From Siphlonurus alternatus (lineage: Eukaryota; Arthropoda; Insecta; Ephemeroptera; Siphlonuridae), in assembly GCA_949825025.1 (NCBI GenBank), contig OX463780.1:37676979-37740978 (forward strand): a stretch of 64,000 nucleotides of DNA, read 5' to 3'. A program made the translations under genes and the position numbers. The first letter of the stretch is position 1, and each line of letters opens with the position of its first letter. Of this stretch, positions 26,892-36,875 are shown piece by piece. The notes under the pieces are model-generated. The model did not search any database. It saw only the letters and a list, made by a program, of their open reading frames with translations, and had not been told where the DNA came from.

Positions 26892-27091
26892 NNNNNNNNN
26901 NNNNNNNNNNNNNNNNNNNNNNNNNNNNNNNNNNNNNNNNNNNNNNNNNNNNNNNNNNNNNNNNNNNNNNNNNNNNNNNNNNNNNNNNNNNNNNNNNNNN
27001 NNNNNNNNNNNNNNNNNNNNNNNNNNNNNNNNNNNNNNNNNNNNNNNNNNNNNNNNNNNNNNNNNNNNNNNNNNNNNNNNNNNNNNNNNNN
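26892..27091. other. assembly gap, 200 N
   Basis: Exactly 200 N, a placeholder size, so the true distance between the flanks is unknown. The left edge is inside a repeat (family H MITE), which is a likely cause of the break. Confidence 0.99.
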
Positions 27092-27197
27092 GTATTCTTG
27101 TAATAAAAAAAAAAAGTACCAAATATTTTGTTTCAATTTTAAAAGATTTCATGTTTCGATCCCGGGACACGATGGCGATGATGGTCTCCAAATATAT

Positions 27198-27603
27198 GTA
27201 TTTTTTTTTTTTTTTTTTTTTTTACAAGGATACACCCCTAAGAGCTTACAGCTCGCGGCGGGGTACTGAGTAGGGATAAGGTAGGGAACGGATAGTGGCC
27301 ACGGCCTGCATGCTTACGCGTCCCAGCATTCGCTGAGGTGAGACTGAGGGAACCGTGGAAAACCTCAGTCAGGACGGACACCTCTATACTTTTTCTCAGT
27401 GGACCAAAGCAATGTCCAAAGCCTGGGGAACCACACACAAGTGCATCACTGCACTGGGTGGAAAGCGAGATGAATTTACCCCAGGGAGGGGGCAGCGTAT
27501 TTTTTACTTGAAACGGTCACCCATCCAAGTACTAACCACGCTCGACGTAGCCTGACTTCGGTGATCTAACGAGAACCGGTCAATGCACTGCGCCACATAT
27601 CAT
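27198..27603 (-). mobile_element. 5S rRNA-headed SINE (SINE3-type), apparently full length
   Basis: Read on the - strand, the element opens with GTGGCGCAGTGCATTGACCG. It then passes through a 5S rRNA-derived block at 27579-27515 containing GATCACCGAAGTC, GTGGTTAGTACTTGGATGGG and TGACCG, the internal-control and helix region of 5S rRNA. A unique body follows, and the element ends in a 23-base poly(A) tail (T run 27201-27223 on the + strand). SINEs with 5S-derived heads are the SINE3 class, transcribed by RNA polymerase III. A divergent fragment of the same body lies at 31921-31975. The boundary at the head and any target duplication are uncertain because GCCACATATCAT is locally duplicated there. 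Confidence 0.8.
27515..27579 (-). pseudogene. 5S rRNA-derived promoter domain within the SINE
   Basis: About 65 bases match the middle of animal 5S rRNA on the - strand (GTTAGTACTTGGATGGGTGACC is diagnostic), with substitutions. Only this internal part is present, so it is not a functional 5S gene. Confidence 0.75.
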
Positions 27604-28098
27604 CGCCACATATCATTATCATATCATCTTATTTGGAACTTGAATTAAATAATTTAAAAGTTAAATTATTCTTTATTATAGCTTGAGCTGATTAATACAT
27701 TGGTAAAAAAAAATAAAAAAACTAAATATATTATATTTTTACAATTTTGGCATAATTAAGTTAAAATATCCTCGTGGCATTTATATTTGACATATATTAC
27801 ATTATAGTTACATAATATTGTATATTACATATATATGCCCACAGAGTATACTGTATGTTATAAAATTACATTAAATGTTATATAAATAGACTATAAAGCA
27901 GACCTCTAGCTAGCTATTAATATACATACAATGAAATTATATATTATAATACATAAATAATTATTTATTCATTTAAATTACCTATATACTGTACGGAAAC
28001 ATATCTTTCACACAAAATTTAATACAAAATCTTTTAAATATTTTCTTATATACTCTTTTACAATTTTTGATATTATCAGGTAATTTATTAAAATACTA

Positions 28099-28140
28099 TT
28101 GAAATTCAAATTCAAATTTTTATTTCGGTCATAGGCTGTA
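28099..28140 (-). mobile_element. LINE/SINE 3' tail relic
   Basis: On the - strand the sequence reads GCTGTACAGCCTATGACCGAAATAAAAATTTGAATTTGAATTT. Short TTTGAA tandem tails after an A-rich stretch are typical of the 3' ends of CR1/L2-like elements. Only the tail is recognisable. Confidence 0.4.
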
Positions 28141-28361
28141 CAGCATAATTATATCGGCATATATGGATCAATTATTGAAAAACTATTTTTGTATGATCTC
28201 TGTTAGCTATCCAGCCGACTCCTGCTGTGGCTGTATCATAATATATATGTCCATGATCGAGTCGTCCCAGATCGAGGCTTCATCGATCTTGAACATGCAT
28301 GCAGGGTCTCTGGATCTTAAATCCAGACAAAGTTTCAAACTAAAACCCGCCAATTAACGCA

Positions 28362-28407
28362 GCATCATCGGCATCGATCGGCATCGATCGGCATCCGATC
28401 GGCATCA
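28362..28407 (+). repeat. GCATCGATCG short tandem repeat
   Basis: Two exact GCATCGATCG units and one variant unit (GCATCCGATCG), preceded and followed by partial GCATCATC units, about 150-190 bp before the TMEM192 start codon. Each unit contains the ATCGAT and GATC palindromes. Confidence 0.8.
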
Positions 28408-28553
28408 TCAGCTGATCAAATGAGCATCGCGTCATCGTGAATGTTGACATAAAAATAATCTTGTGCAAATTACGTTGTTATTTTCAAGACATTTCATTTA
28501 ATAATGCTTATATTCACGATATTTGCTATTACCGAGTAGTTCTAAAATTAATA

Positions 28554-31500
28554 ATGGTCAGTTTGGTGAGGAGTCCAAATCGTTCAGCCGGGGTACGTAT
28601 GAATTACATTAGGGTTTATTATGCTTACTGTATGTACAGTATGCATATATATCATATGTATGCATACTGTATACACTGGTATGACAGTATGTATCGTATG
28701 CATACTGTATCACACAGACATAGATCACAGTGATCACACTGATCACACCAAGGATTTTGTATGTACATACAAAATCCTTGGATCACACAGATACAAAATC
28801 TTTGGATCACACAGATACAGATATGGATGTATCCTCCATGGATGTATACATATACACAGTATGATATGCATACTGTACACACATCTCAAGCTTCTTAATT
28901 CCATGCAGCATAGATTTTGCAATAACTCACTATCATTGGCATTAATTTTAGTTACGTACATATTTCATGGTATCATATGAATATGCATACTTGCATACAG
29001 TAAATACTGTAACCGTATTAAATCATTTAATTTCTAGGGTGGCTTCTCGTTTGCTGACGGCTCGATTAATGTTGACGAGGATGAAATTCGTATTCTGCAG
29101 CCTGTGTTGGGTGATGACCCAGAAAATGAGCGGTTTCATGCGCTGAAGACTGTTCCCGCTGCCCTTCTGCTACTCGCACTCACGGTATTTTGTAAAAAAT
29201 GAGAGACTTTTTAAGCAACTATAGTCTAACAGATCTTAGATTACCTGTAGACTCTACGGCGTCTAGCTTCAAGGCTCTCTAGCCGTATGTCTGGATGAGA
29301 TAAAGCTAAAGACGATCGTCAGACGCAATCGAATCTACACGTAAATTAAGATCTGTAATACTGTATTTTCTTAAAAATAGTAACTATTTTTGCAACTTCT
29401 ACTCTTCCAGGGGTGATTAAGACCGCGGAATGTTGTGCAAACAACATACGTGCCCCACTAAGAAACGGTACTTAACTGTCTGGCGTGCAGACTGGGTATT
29501 AGGAGCCCCAGAGAGCACTGTGAACAATGTTGAAAAACAAGTTCCGCCATTGGTAACCAAACCAACCAACTCTTCCAGCATCTCACTAATACCAATGTGA
29601 TCATTGCAGGTGGCATTTGGCGGTGTTGCCATAGCCATGGGGTTTGTGTGGCCGGAAGAACGGGAACGCTGTGAGCCGTTCTACCTGCTTCTTTACATGC
29701 AAGCCGTTTTCTGGGCCATCTCCATGGTAAGTGTCCTAGTTACCTCACCTAAGTTTACATGTGGGAATCTGAAGCCTGCATTAAACTTGGAAATCATGTG
29801 TCAGGCCTCATTGTAAAAAAGAAGTAAGCAATTAGTTAGTTATAGTTTGTAGTTAAATAAGTGAACATTTGTAGTGTGTGGATGTAATTATGTAATATTT
29901 AAGATGAACCTAATATCATGCTAGAATGTGGATACTTAAACAATCTTTATATTTGGCTAAATCATTAAACATTACGTATATCATAGTTACAGATATTTAA
30001 ACAATGATATTTTTATTGAACTTTTTTGTACTGTACTTTTGCAGTTCAGCAATAATATTATCAGTATAAAAAAAAATAATAAAAAAAAGGTTATAGTGTA
30101 ATTGTGACTTTCCAGACCATTTATACAGTACTACATGACATAACATAGAGTAAATAGCAGCTAGAGGCTAATTTCTGTTCTTGCCTACAGGTGGTGCATC
30201 TGTTCGTGAGGTCACGTCATCACCAGCTGCGAGTGGCGGGCTACCTCGACTTCTACTTGGATATGCTGGTGCTGTACCGCATGCCTGCCCAAATTACCTC
30301 TCTCTGTGAGTAGCCAGGCTTACAATCAAGTGCAGATATGCACTTATGATTAGAATATTTTTATTTATTTTTTATTGACGTTGAGATGTGGCTTTTAGAA
30401 GTACAGTGCTAGACACAGAATATAATCATTTTTTTTTTTTTTTTTTTTTTCATATTTGTAATCTTTATAGTCATTAATACTGTACACATTTGTACTGTCT
30501 CCTCTCATTGATAAAGCTGAAGGACCTCAGAAAAACACATGACAACGAAATGGGTTGACCTCTCTGTAGGCTCAATAATTATTTTAAAATACAGTACATG
30601 CTTTCCAACCTTTTCAACTTTTCATCTTACTGTACCCTCCCTTAATTTTAGATGCAGAGAAATTTAGCCAATTTAGATGGTTTTTGTTAAGATGTTCGTC
30701 TTGAAGACGCAAATTATTTTTTATTTCATTGAATTTCTGTATAAAGGTCTAAAATTTGAATTAATTTGATCCAACAGCTGACAAATAAATCAATCAGTCA
30801 ATCAACAAAAGAACCACCGTCAGGAAAAAAATGGTGTCCTTCCGTACCACGAGATTTTACATTGTGCATTCTTACCGGTACAATCCTACAATATGATTTA
30901 TTCCGGCTGCATTTTCCTAGGCAACAGTTTTCTTTCTTCTTTCTTTCTTTAGTGCAACCAAACAAGCAAGGTGTCTTGTCCAGAACCTTAATTTTTTAAA
31001 GCTCTGTTTGTTTGTTTTGTTGTTTTCTCCTCTCTGTTTTTCTCTTTTTCTTTCTTTCTATATTCTATATCAGTACAGTGGTATAAATATATTTCACAAA
31101 TTTATGTATAATCTCATGACTTGAATACAAAATTTTATCTATTGGTAAGATTTTTAACCTCCTGATGTTCCAGGCAATGTGCTACTGCTGGTGGTGTCCA
31201 CGCTTATGCAGCAGCTGTACCGGCAGTTGGAGGTGCAGTGCCAGGACCGCTCACGCCTCCTCACACCTGTCATCTACCTGGGCTCCATCGTTCTCACTGA
31301 AGCCCTTGTCTTGTGTCCCTGTCTCATAGCTTACATTGGTGAGTCAAGATTTGCTTTTTCATAGGATAATGACTCTTCCTCTTGCTCCTTCTCTCCTCTC
31401 CTTCTTCTAATTTGTCTGGTCCTGGTACAACTCTAAAAAATAGAGCTCAAAATACATTAATTTGAATGAGAAAAGCAACACAGCTTTATAGCAAATCCAT

Positions 31501-32866
31501 ATATCCCAAGCATTTTCCTACAGTTGTAGATCTAAAGTATAAGGCCCTTTCATGTGACGTCAAATCCCCAAGTTTCAACGGCTGACGGTGTTGGTGGAGC
31601 GACAGCCTTGAATAAGCATAGGACAAAAATACAGTAGTAGTATAGCACAGTAAAAAAGTTAGTTTAAAATATGTAGGGGGAAATATAAAATTCTAAGTGA
31701 GCAAAAGTTTATATAGCAGCACTCATACCCTGTAAAGTAGGCTGATTGTGTTGCTCATGCACATGATACTTACGACCTCATTGGTCGTAAGTATCTTTGA
31801 CTCAAAACGTAATACAATAAATTTTATCTTTATGGTTGTAACTGTTCTTAAACTTTGTGAAACCCTTTCATGGTGGCCTGCTACCATAGCTACAATATAT
31901 TCATCCCATAATTTGTCTAAAGGTGACTGAGGGAACCATGGAAATTGGAAACCTCAGTCAGTATGGTTACCTGTAGCGCATAACATGGTTTAGAAACATA
32001 TCAAGCAAGGAAGTTAGAGGATAAAGGCAGGAGAATTTCTCCTATATTTTATATGAGAAAAAGAAAGCTTAAAATGCAAGTCAAGTGCATGATTTTTTTT
32101 TTATTTAAATTACAAAGAGTTAAAAATAATTAACTGAAAGTTTCTATAGCTATGTTGAGTGTATGTTGATTGGTTGACCCGATCCCCTGATTGGCTATGT
32201 TGTTGCAGTGCGAGTGCGCAGGTTCAATTCGATGCAGCCACCAGCTGATGTGCTGCGAGAGGAGTGGCTGGCGAGCCTTGTGGATGAGACGTACCGCAGG
32301 GGGGAGATCGGCTTCCGGTGAGTAACCTGGAGGATCAATCTCAAGGAAGTTTTAAAAGAATGTACCGATGTAACGTTCCGACTTTCTAATACAGTACTGA
32401 TTGATGTAACTTTGAAAACTTTAAATAATAATAATTATGTAATAATTGAGTAAATAAAATATTCCTGCATTATTTTTTAATAGACTGTGATCAACAAATT
32501 TATATCAAGTTTATAGCCAAATCTCGTCAAAACTGAATGCCTGTTTCAGATAATTAGTATTACTAATTGAAAGTTAGTGCAGTATAAAATGATTTAAATC
32601 CTTTTTTTAAATCGTTTTTAGTACTGTGTTCATTTCTCTACATTGTATTATTGATAGCAAGAGCTGTAACTATCATGGTGTTGATTGCTTATGTATTCAG
32701 TATTTTGTTCCTGACCTGTTTCTTGTACCTCAGGGAGAATGGTGACCAGGCGGGAGAGCTACTAGAACGACAAGGTGACCTGATCCGCTACCTGCGAGAG
32801 CACAACGCTCACCTTGGTCTCAAGGTCATCCAGCTGAGTGCGAGACTCAACGGGGACCAAGATTAG
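28554..32866 (+). CDS. TMEM192: TMEM192, lysosomal four-pass membrane protein, seven coding exons
   Basis: TMEM192 is a lysosomal and late-endosomal membrane protein that forms homodimers; its biochemical role is not settled. Coding exons: 28554-28592, 29038-29184, 29610-29726, 30191-30305, 31174-31338, 32209-32317 and 32734-32866 (TAG 32864-32866). All introns are GT-AG, phases agree at every junction, and the 825 nt encode 274 residues (human 271). By hydropathy, membrane segments lie near residues 52-78, 86-108, 136-155 and 171-196. RVRRFNSMQPPADVLREEW follows the last one, and a coiled coil (ELLERQGDLIRYLREHNAHL) ends the protein. These two stretches match the human protein best (IRRFN; EKQGDTIEYLKRHNALL). 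An acidic dileucine-like DEIRIL (residues 28-33) may serve sorting. The exon 7 tail lacks the cysteine that, from memory, links the human dimer. Exon 1 (MVSLVRSPNRSAG) is the least certain because it is short and unconserved. Confidence 0.92.
28620..28885. repeat. palindrome-rich degenerate repeat in TMEM192 intron 1
   Basis: Intron 1 holds many copies of GCATAC/GTATGC, ACAGTATG/CATACTGT and GATCACA(C) words, including a perfect 34-bp palindrome (28748-28781). Frames of 70-119 codons on both strands (28621-28980 and reverse) come from this low-complexity sequence and are not genes. Confidence 0.7.
28748..28781. repeat. perfect 34-bp palindrome
   Basis: CCAAGGATTTTGTATGT is followed immediately by its exact reverse complement, with no spacer. 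It is bracketed by GATCACAC-type direct repeats. A partial copy (ACAAAATCTTTGGATCACAC) follows at 28792. Confidence 0.95.
29229..29356. mobile_element. MITE-like inverted-repeat element in TMEM192 intron 2
   Basis: The left end reads ACAGATCTTAGATTACCTGT and the reverse complement of the right end ACAGATCTTAATTTACGTGT, both continuing with AGA. The total is 128 bp with no coding frame. No clear target duplication is seen. Confidence 0.55.
29409..29600. other. unidentified GC-moderate segment in TMEM192 intron 2
   Basis: About 190 bp between the MITE-like element and exon 3 has non-intronic composition. A - strand frame through it (29417-29638) overlaps exon 3 and is a shadow. It may be an old SINE or other repeat, but I see neither an A tail nor a pol III box that would prove it. 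Confidence 0.3.
31765..31795. other. perfect 13-bp stem hairpin in TMEM192 intron 5
   Basis: GATACTTACGACC, a five-base TCATT loop, then GGTCGTAAGTATC. It is too short for a microRNA precursor. It could be a cruciform or RNA hairpin, or the centre of a decayed fold-back element. Confidence 0.75.
31921..31975 (-). mobile_element. SINE fragment, same family as 27198-27603
   Basis: GGTGACTGAGGGAACCATGG, then GGAAACCTCAGTCAGTATGG, aligns with GGTGAGACTGAGGGAACCGTGG and AAAACCTCAGTCAGGACGG in the body of the complete SINE, in the same orientation. Only about 55 bp are recognisable. Confidence 0.6.
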
Positions 32867-33818
32867 CTGAAGGCTGCACCCAGCAAGGAACCCTGCAGGT
32901 CTGAGTGGGGACTGGCAACCAAGTGTGCACCAGTCTCACTTGAATTGCAGGCACTTGAGTGTGGGTGCAGGTCGATACGACTGAACAATGAAAGTTCTAA
33001 ATGTTTTGTCTTAGAATTAGTTTGAGTTATAACTCATAAATTTTACCTTGTGAGATAATGTAATAGTTTTTAATGAATTGACATGTTGTATATAGTTATT
33101 TTTAACCATGAATTATGAGATCAAATCACCATGTTGGCATGAATAGGATGCACGTCTATTGATAGCGAGTTCATCTCCCAGGATAGAAGCACAGGATTTC
33201 AATTTGAGTTTCAAAATTTGATAGAAAAATGTTCATTACCACTACCAGTGGAATTTTTTTTCTTTTACTATTTCACAGTTAGTAGATCCGTCTTTACATG
33301 ATCTTACCATTGGACCATTTCACCCTAACTCGACATATTATTGCAGTTGATTCATTATGGGCAGTGAGTAGATGAATACTGTAAATTTATATTAACGAAA
33401 TACATTAAATAATTAATTAAGAATGAAATTATTGATACATGTTGTTGCGGACTGTATATGTAGCAATGTATGTAACCTATTTAAAAAAGAAATTATGTCA
33501 TTCACCCTAGTAAGTTGACTTGATATTTAAATTAATGTCAAGTGGAGTATTGTACTAGCTATTTGTTATAAAAATTTAACCTCTTCTCCTTGGAAATTTT
33601 AACTCACCAAGATGGCAATAGTATATACATACTGCACCAATACTATTGTCATCATTTGTTGAGGGAAGTTTTCCTGAGCAAAGGCTGTACTTTCACTAAG
33701 GGTGAATGTTATCTGTTACAAAATTAAATCACTGCACAGAATATAACTAAAAGTAAGAATATTGGCTGCAATTTGTGTACATTTTTGTGATCTTTGTTGA
33801 GTGCAAACTTTGTAGCTT

Positions 33819-33856
<38 letters not shown>

Positions 33857-35060
33857 CTACTGACCATGTTTTTCAAAAAAACTATATTGAGTTTGGAAAT
33901 TTTAACATTTTAAAAGAATTATCGGAAAGAACTGCAAAGAACTAACCAAATAAGAAAGACATTAAATGTTTTTATTTTTCTTATAAAAATAATTAATTAT
34001 TTTCTTCCCAAAGTTAAAATACTGAATTATTTTAAAATATTTATAACATTATGTTTTTCTGCTACAGTTCTGTCACATGACAACACCAGACGAGTCACCA
34101 ATATTTTGAATGAAAGAAAGTAATGAAAGTGTTTTTTATGAATAACTTTCAAGCTTCAACTTTTATAATTTTTAACAATTTGTGAATGATTTAGAACTTG
34201 CTATTAAAAATAAAATTAAATATAAATATGTCACTATCCTCCATAACATTATTTATAAATAAATGAAATACAAAAGTTGACGCTATTCCACTCTTTTAAA
34301 TGTTTAATTTTTTCTTAAAATTGAATAACTTATAATATATAATAATAATTTATGTATATTAAAAAAAAATGCTATACTTTTTAAATTGCTGTTTGTATGA
34401 TAATTGTGACTTATCATGACTTATTACACTTTTCACTTTTTATTTGACACAAACTCAAGACATAATGCTCTAAAAATAAGTACTGTACGCCGAACTGCTT
34501 TGTTTAACAGATTATGTATCACAAAATCCATGTAGGCATAGCTAACTTCATTGGAATATGGCTTGACTGGATCTCCCTCAAAATTAAATATCTGCATCCA
34601 TTTTGTCTATTGAAGATGCAGCTGTGCCCCTAGTCAAGAAAATAATCTGCATTTTCTCGGAGTAAAACTGAATTTGACACGCCCTCTAAATTGATTATCT
34701 GGTTCCTTTTCTGACATATGATAGTAATTAATGTAATATTGCTGACTAGATCAGAAAGTTCTACTTTGATATCAATGTTAAACCAGTTATGTCACATAAT
34801 TATTTTTGTATTTGCTTTCCCCCTCCCCCTTCATTTTGAGCGTGTGTTTGTTTTAGTCTCTGACTTTTTTTTTTTTTTTTTTTTAATATGACAGTTTTGT
34901 GTCATTCTACGACTGCTTTGCAGGATCTTATAATAAAACATGGACTATTTTTAATGGAATAAATTAATGAGAGATGTGAGGACTGTTTTGGTTTTAGAAT
35001 ACTTTGTTGTCACATATTAGTGTAATTTTAAAACAATAAAAGACTATTACATATTGTAGC
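32867..35060 (+). other. TMEM192 3' UTR and downstream DNA
   Basis: The first 130 bases after the stop keep exon-like composition; then the sequence becomes AT-rich. A 30+ T run lies near 33820-33857. AATAAA hexamers occur at 34932, 34958 and 35035. Which one, or an earlier variant signal, is used cannot be decided from sequence alone. Confidence 0.45.
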
Positions 35061-36068
35061 CTAGAAAATTTTAGAAGCAAAATTGAAATTGAAATTTTGA
35101 GATCATAGTCTATTGTTCCAAGTACTAAATACATGTATTTTAAAAAAAAATATATATCACAACCTGTACTGTAAGCCCCTTATGATTTCCCCTCCCCTTC
35201 CTTTCATTATATAACCTAAAGTAAAATATATATTTATATATAGGTACACAGTAACTCGGTAACTAATAAATATGTCCTGTTATTAACTATATCATTAAAT
35301 TCAAAATATGTATAATATCACTATACAGCATAATATGTGTCTTGTATACAATATGTACATTATATATATTGATCTACTATGGTGTATTATTTTTTAATAT
35401 AAAATGATAAAATTGTTGATTACAATTTTTATCTTGTATTAATTAAACTGCTTCTGGTGTGTTAAAATCATATGGGGGATAATTTTTAAGTACAGTATTG
35501 TTATTTTAATAATAATCTAGCTGATTTTAAAATTACATAGATTTAAAAATTAAACAAATATTGTTGATTTAATATTTTATTGTTCTTACAATTATTAATA
35601 ATAGCTTAAATAAGTAAATCTCATTCATATATTATGTCCATCCATACACTCATGGTCTGTGATAATTAACAAACATACAAAAACAGAATTATAAATATTT
35701 AGAAAATATCTTTCTGTGTTTTTATTATTAAACGTACCTTTGTTAATTATTGAAAATTTTGGTCTATATACTTATGATTTTTTATTATTATTATTGTTAT
35801 GAGAAAATTAATTTTCAATTCTATAAAATTAAGACCAAAATTAAAAGATTATAAATTATAATTCTTGCTTTTCTTCACAACTGATTCATTTAATTAAAAA
35901 CTATTTGGTCAATGTTACAGCCAAATATTATGTACTGGAATCCTCTTGAATAAGTTTAGATTAAATTGGAATTAATATTTTCATAAATACCAACAATTTA
36001 ATTTTTTTTTTTTTAAACAGTACTATAATTAGCTAAAATATTAGGTTGATTCTCATCAATGCAATAGC
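35041..36068. other. AT-rich DNA between convergent genes
   Basis: No gene is seen. Highly AT-rich, with a poly(T) run near 36003 and no open frame of interest. Confidence 0.6.
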
Positions 36069-36304
36069 GGCTGCAGTTCATTACGTGGTTGTGAAGTTTA
36101 TGAAACTGTCTGTAACTAGATTGTGATGGTTGTCAACCAGGGCCAGCTGATGCCCGAGGATTCTCTTAGTTGTGAGAGGTTGCAAGAAAACATTGCTATA
36201 ACCTCTCACAACCAAGCTTCAGTTCAGAGACGGTCTATAATTCGAAGTTTTTAAGTCGTCGTTACTGTATTACAACCATTCACATCCAGTTATAGACTGC
36301 AGCC
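36069..36304. mobile_element. MITE with internal hairpin
   Basis: The left end reads GGCTGCAGTTCATTACGTGG and the reverse complement of the right end GGCTGCAGTCTATAACTGGA, both followed by TGTGAA. In the middle, GTTGTGAGAGGTT (36169-36181) pairs perfectly with AACCTCTCACAAC (36200-36212) across an 18-base loop. It is 236 bp and has no coding frame. It lies between the 3' ends of the two convergent genes. Confidence 0.65.
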
Positions 36305-36589
36305 ACAGTTTATTTTGTTCTTGCTTTGATGAGACTAAAATAATTTCCATGGTTGTGTATTATTTGTACATTCAGTATTGTATTATATCCTCCACAATAT
36401 TTCTATTCATTACATATCATTAATTAACATCTTTAATTAATTATTTTTTTAATTGTTTTAACTTTTACTTATTGCTACAAAATATAATTATATTTTTAAT
36501 TACATAAAATTTCAAAAGAAGAGAACTTACTGTTGTAATTATTTATTTTTTTTTTATTATTATTCAAACATTGACTAAAGATACACACA

Positions 36590-36595
36590 TTTATT
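36590..36595 (-). terminator. poly(A) signal of the coiled-coil gene
   Basis: AATAAA on the - strand, about 280 nt after the stop codon at 36876, followed closely by a GT-rich TGTGTGTATCTTT downstream element. This is the first canonical hexamer with a GT-rich follower after the stop. Confidence 0.6.
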
Positions 36596-36875
36596 GGACT
36601 CCAGCACATATAAATTACTCTTACATTTAAAAATATATCTATAATAATAATTATTATTTAATTAACTCACAAAATATAATGGAGCTATATTATATTTATC
36701 TATAATATTAAATAGCTCTGCACACATGGCATTAAATACAATCGAGTAGCTACAAAAAAGCTTTCTCTAATAATAATCAAAGCAAGTTTCTTTTTTGCAT
36801 GCTTGTAAAACTCGACTTTTGTATTGTCCAGTGCGACAGTTGCCGCGTGAAAGGCGTTTGTTTGTAGGTTGGAGC

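Larger units (their letters stand above)
27604..28553. other. upstream region of TMEM192
   Basis: AT-rich, with no separate gene. A - strand LINE-like tail lies at about 28099-28140. A GC-richer zone from 28195 to the start codon contains many GATC/ATCGAT words and a short tandem repeat at 28362-28407. The promoter and any untranslated first exon of TMEM192 should lie here or further upstream; no TATA box is obvious at a fitting distance. Confidence 0.5.

Noticed and set aside
26630..27273. Frames crossing the N run
   Set aside because: They run through 200 undetermined bases and lie in a MITE and intergenic DNA.
28437..28980. Frames of 72-119 codons around TMEM192 intron 1
   Set aside because: Apart from the 13 codons of exon 1 (28554-28592), they read through intronic palindromic repeats.
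29417..29638. 73-codon - strand frame overlapping TMEM192 exon 3
   Set aside because: Its N-terminal part is antisense to a verified exon and the rest is intronic; no independent support.
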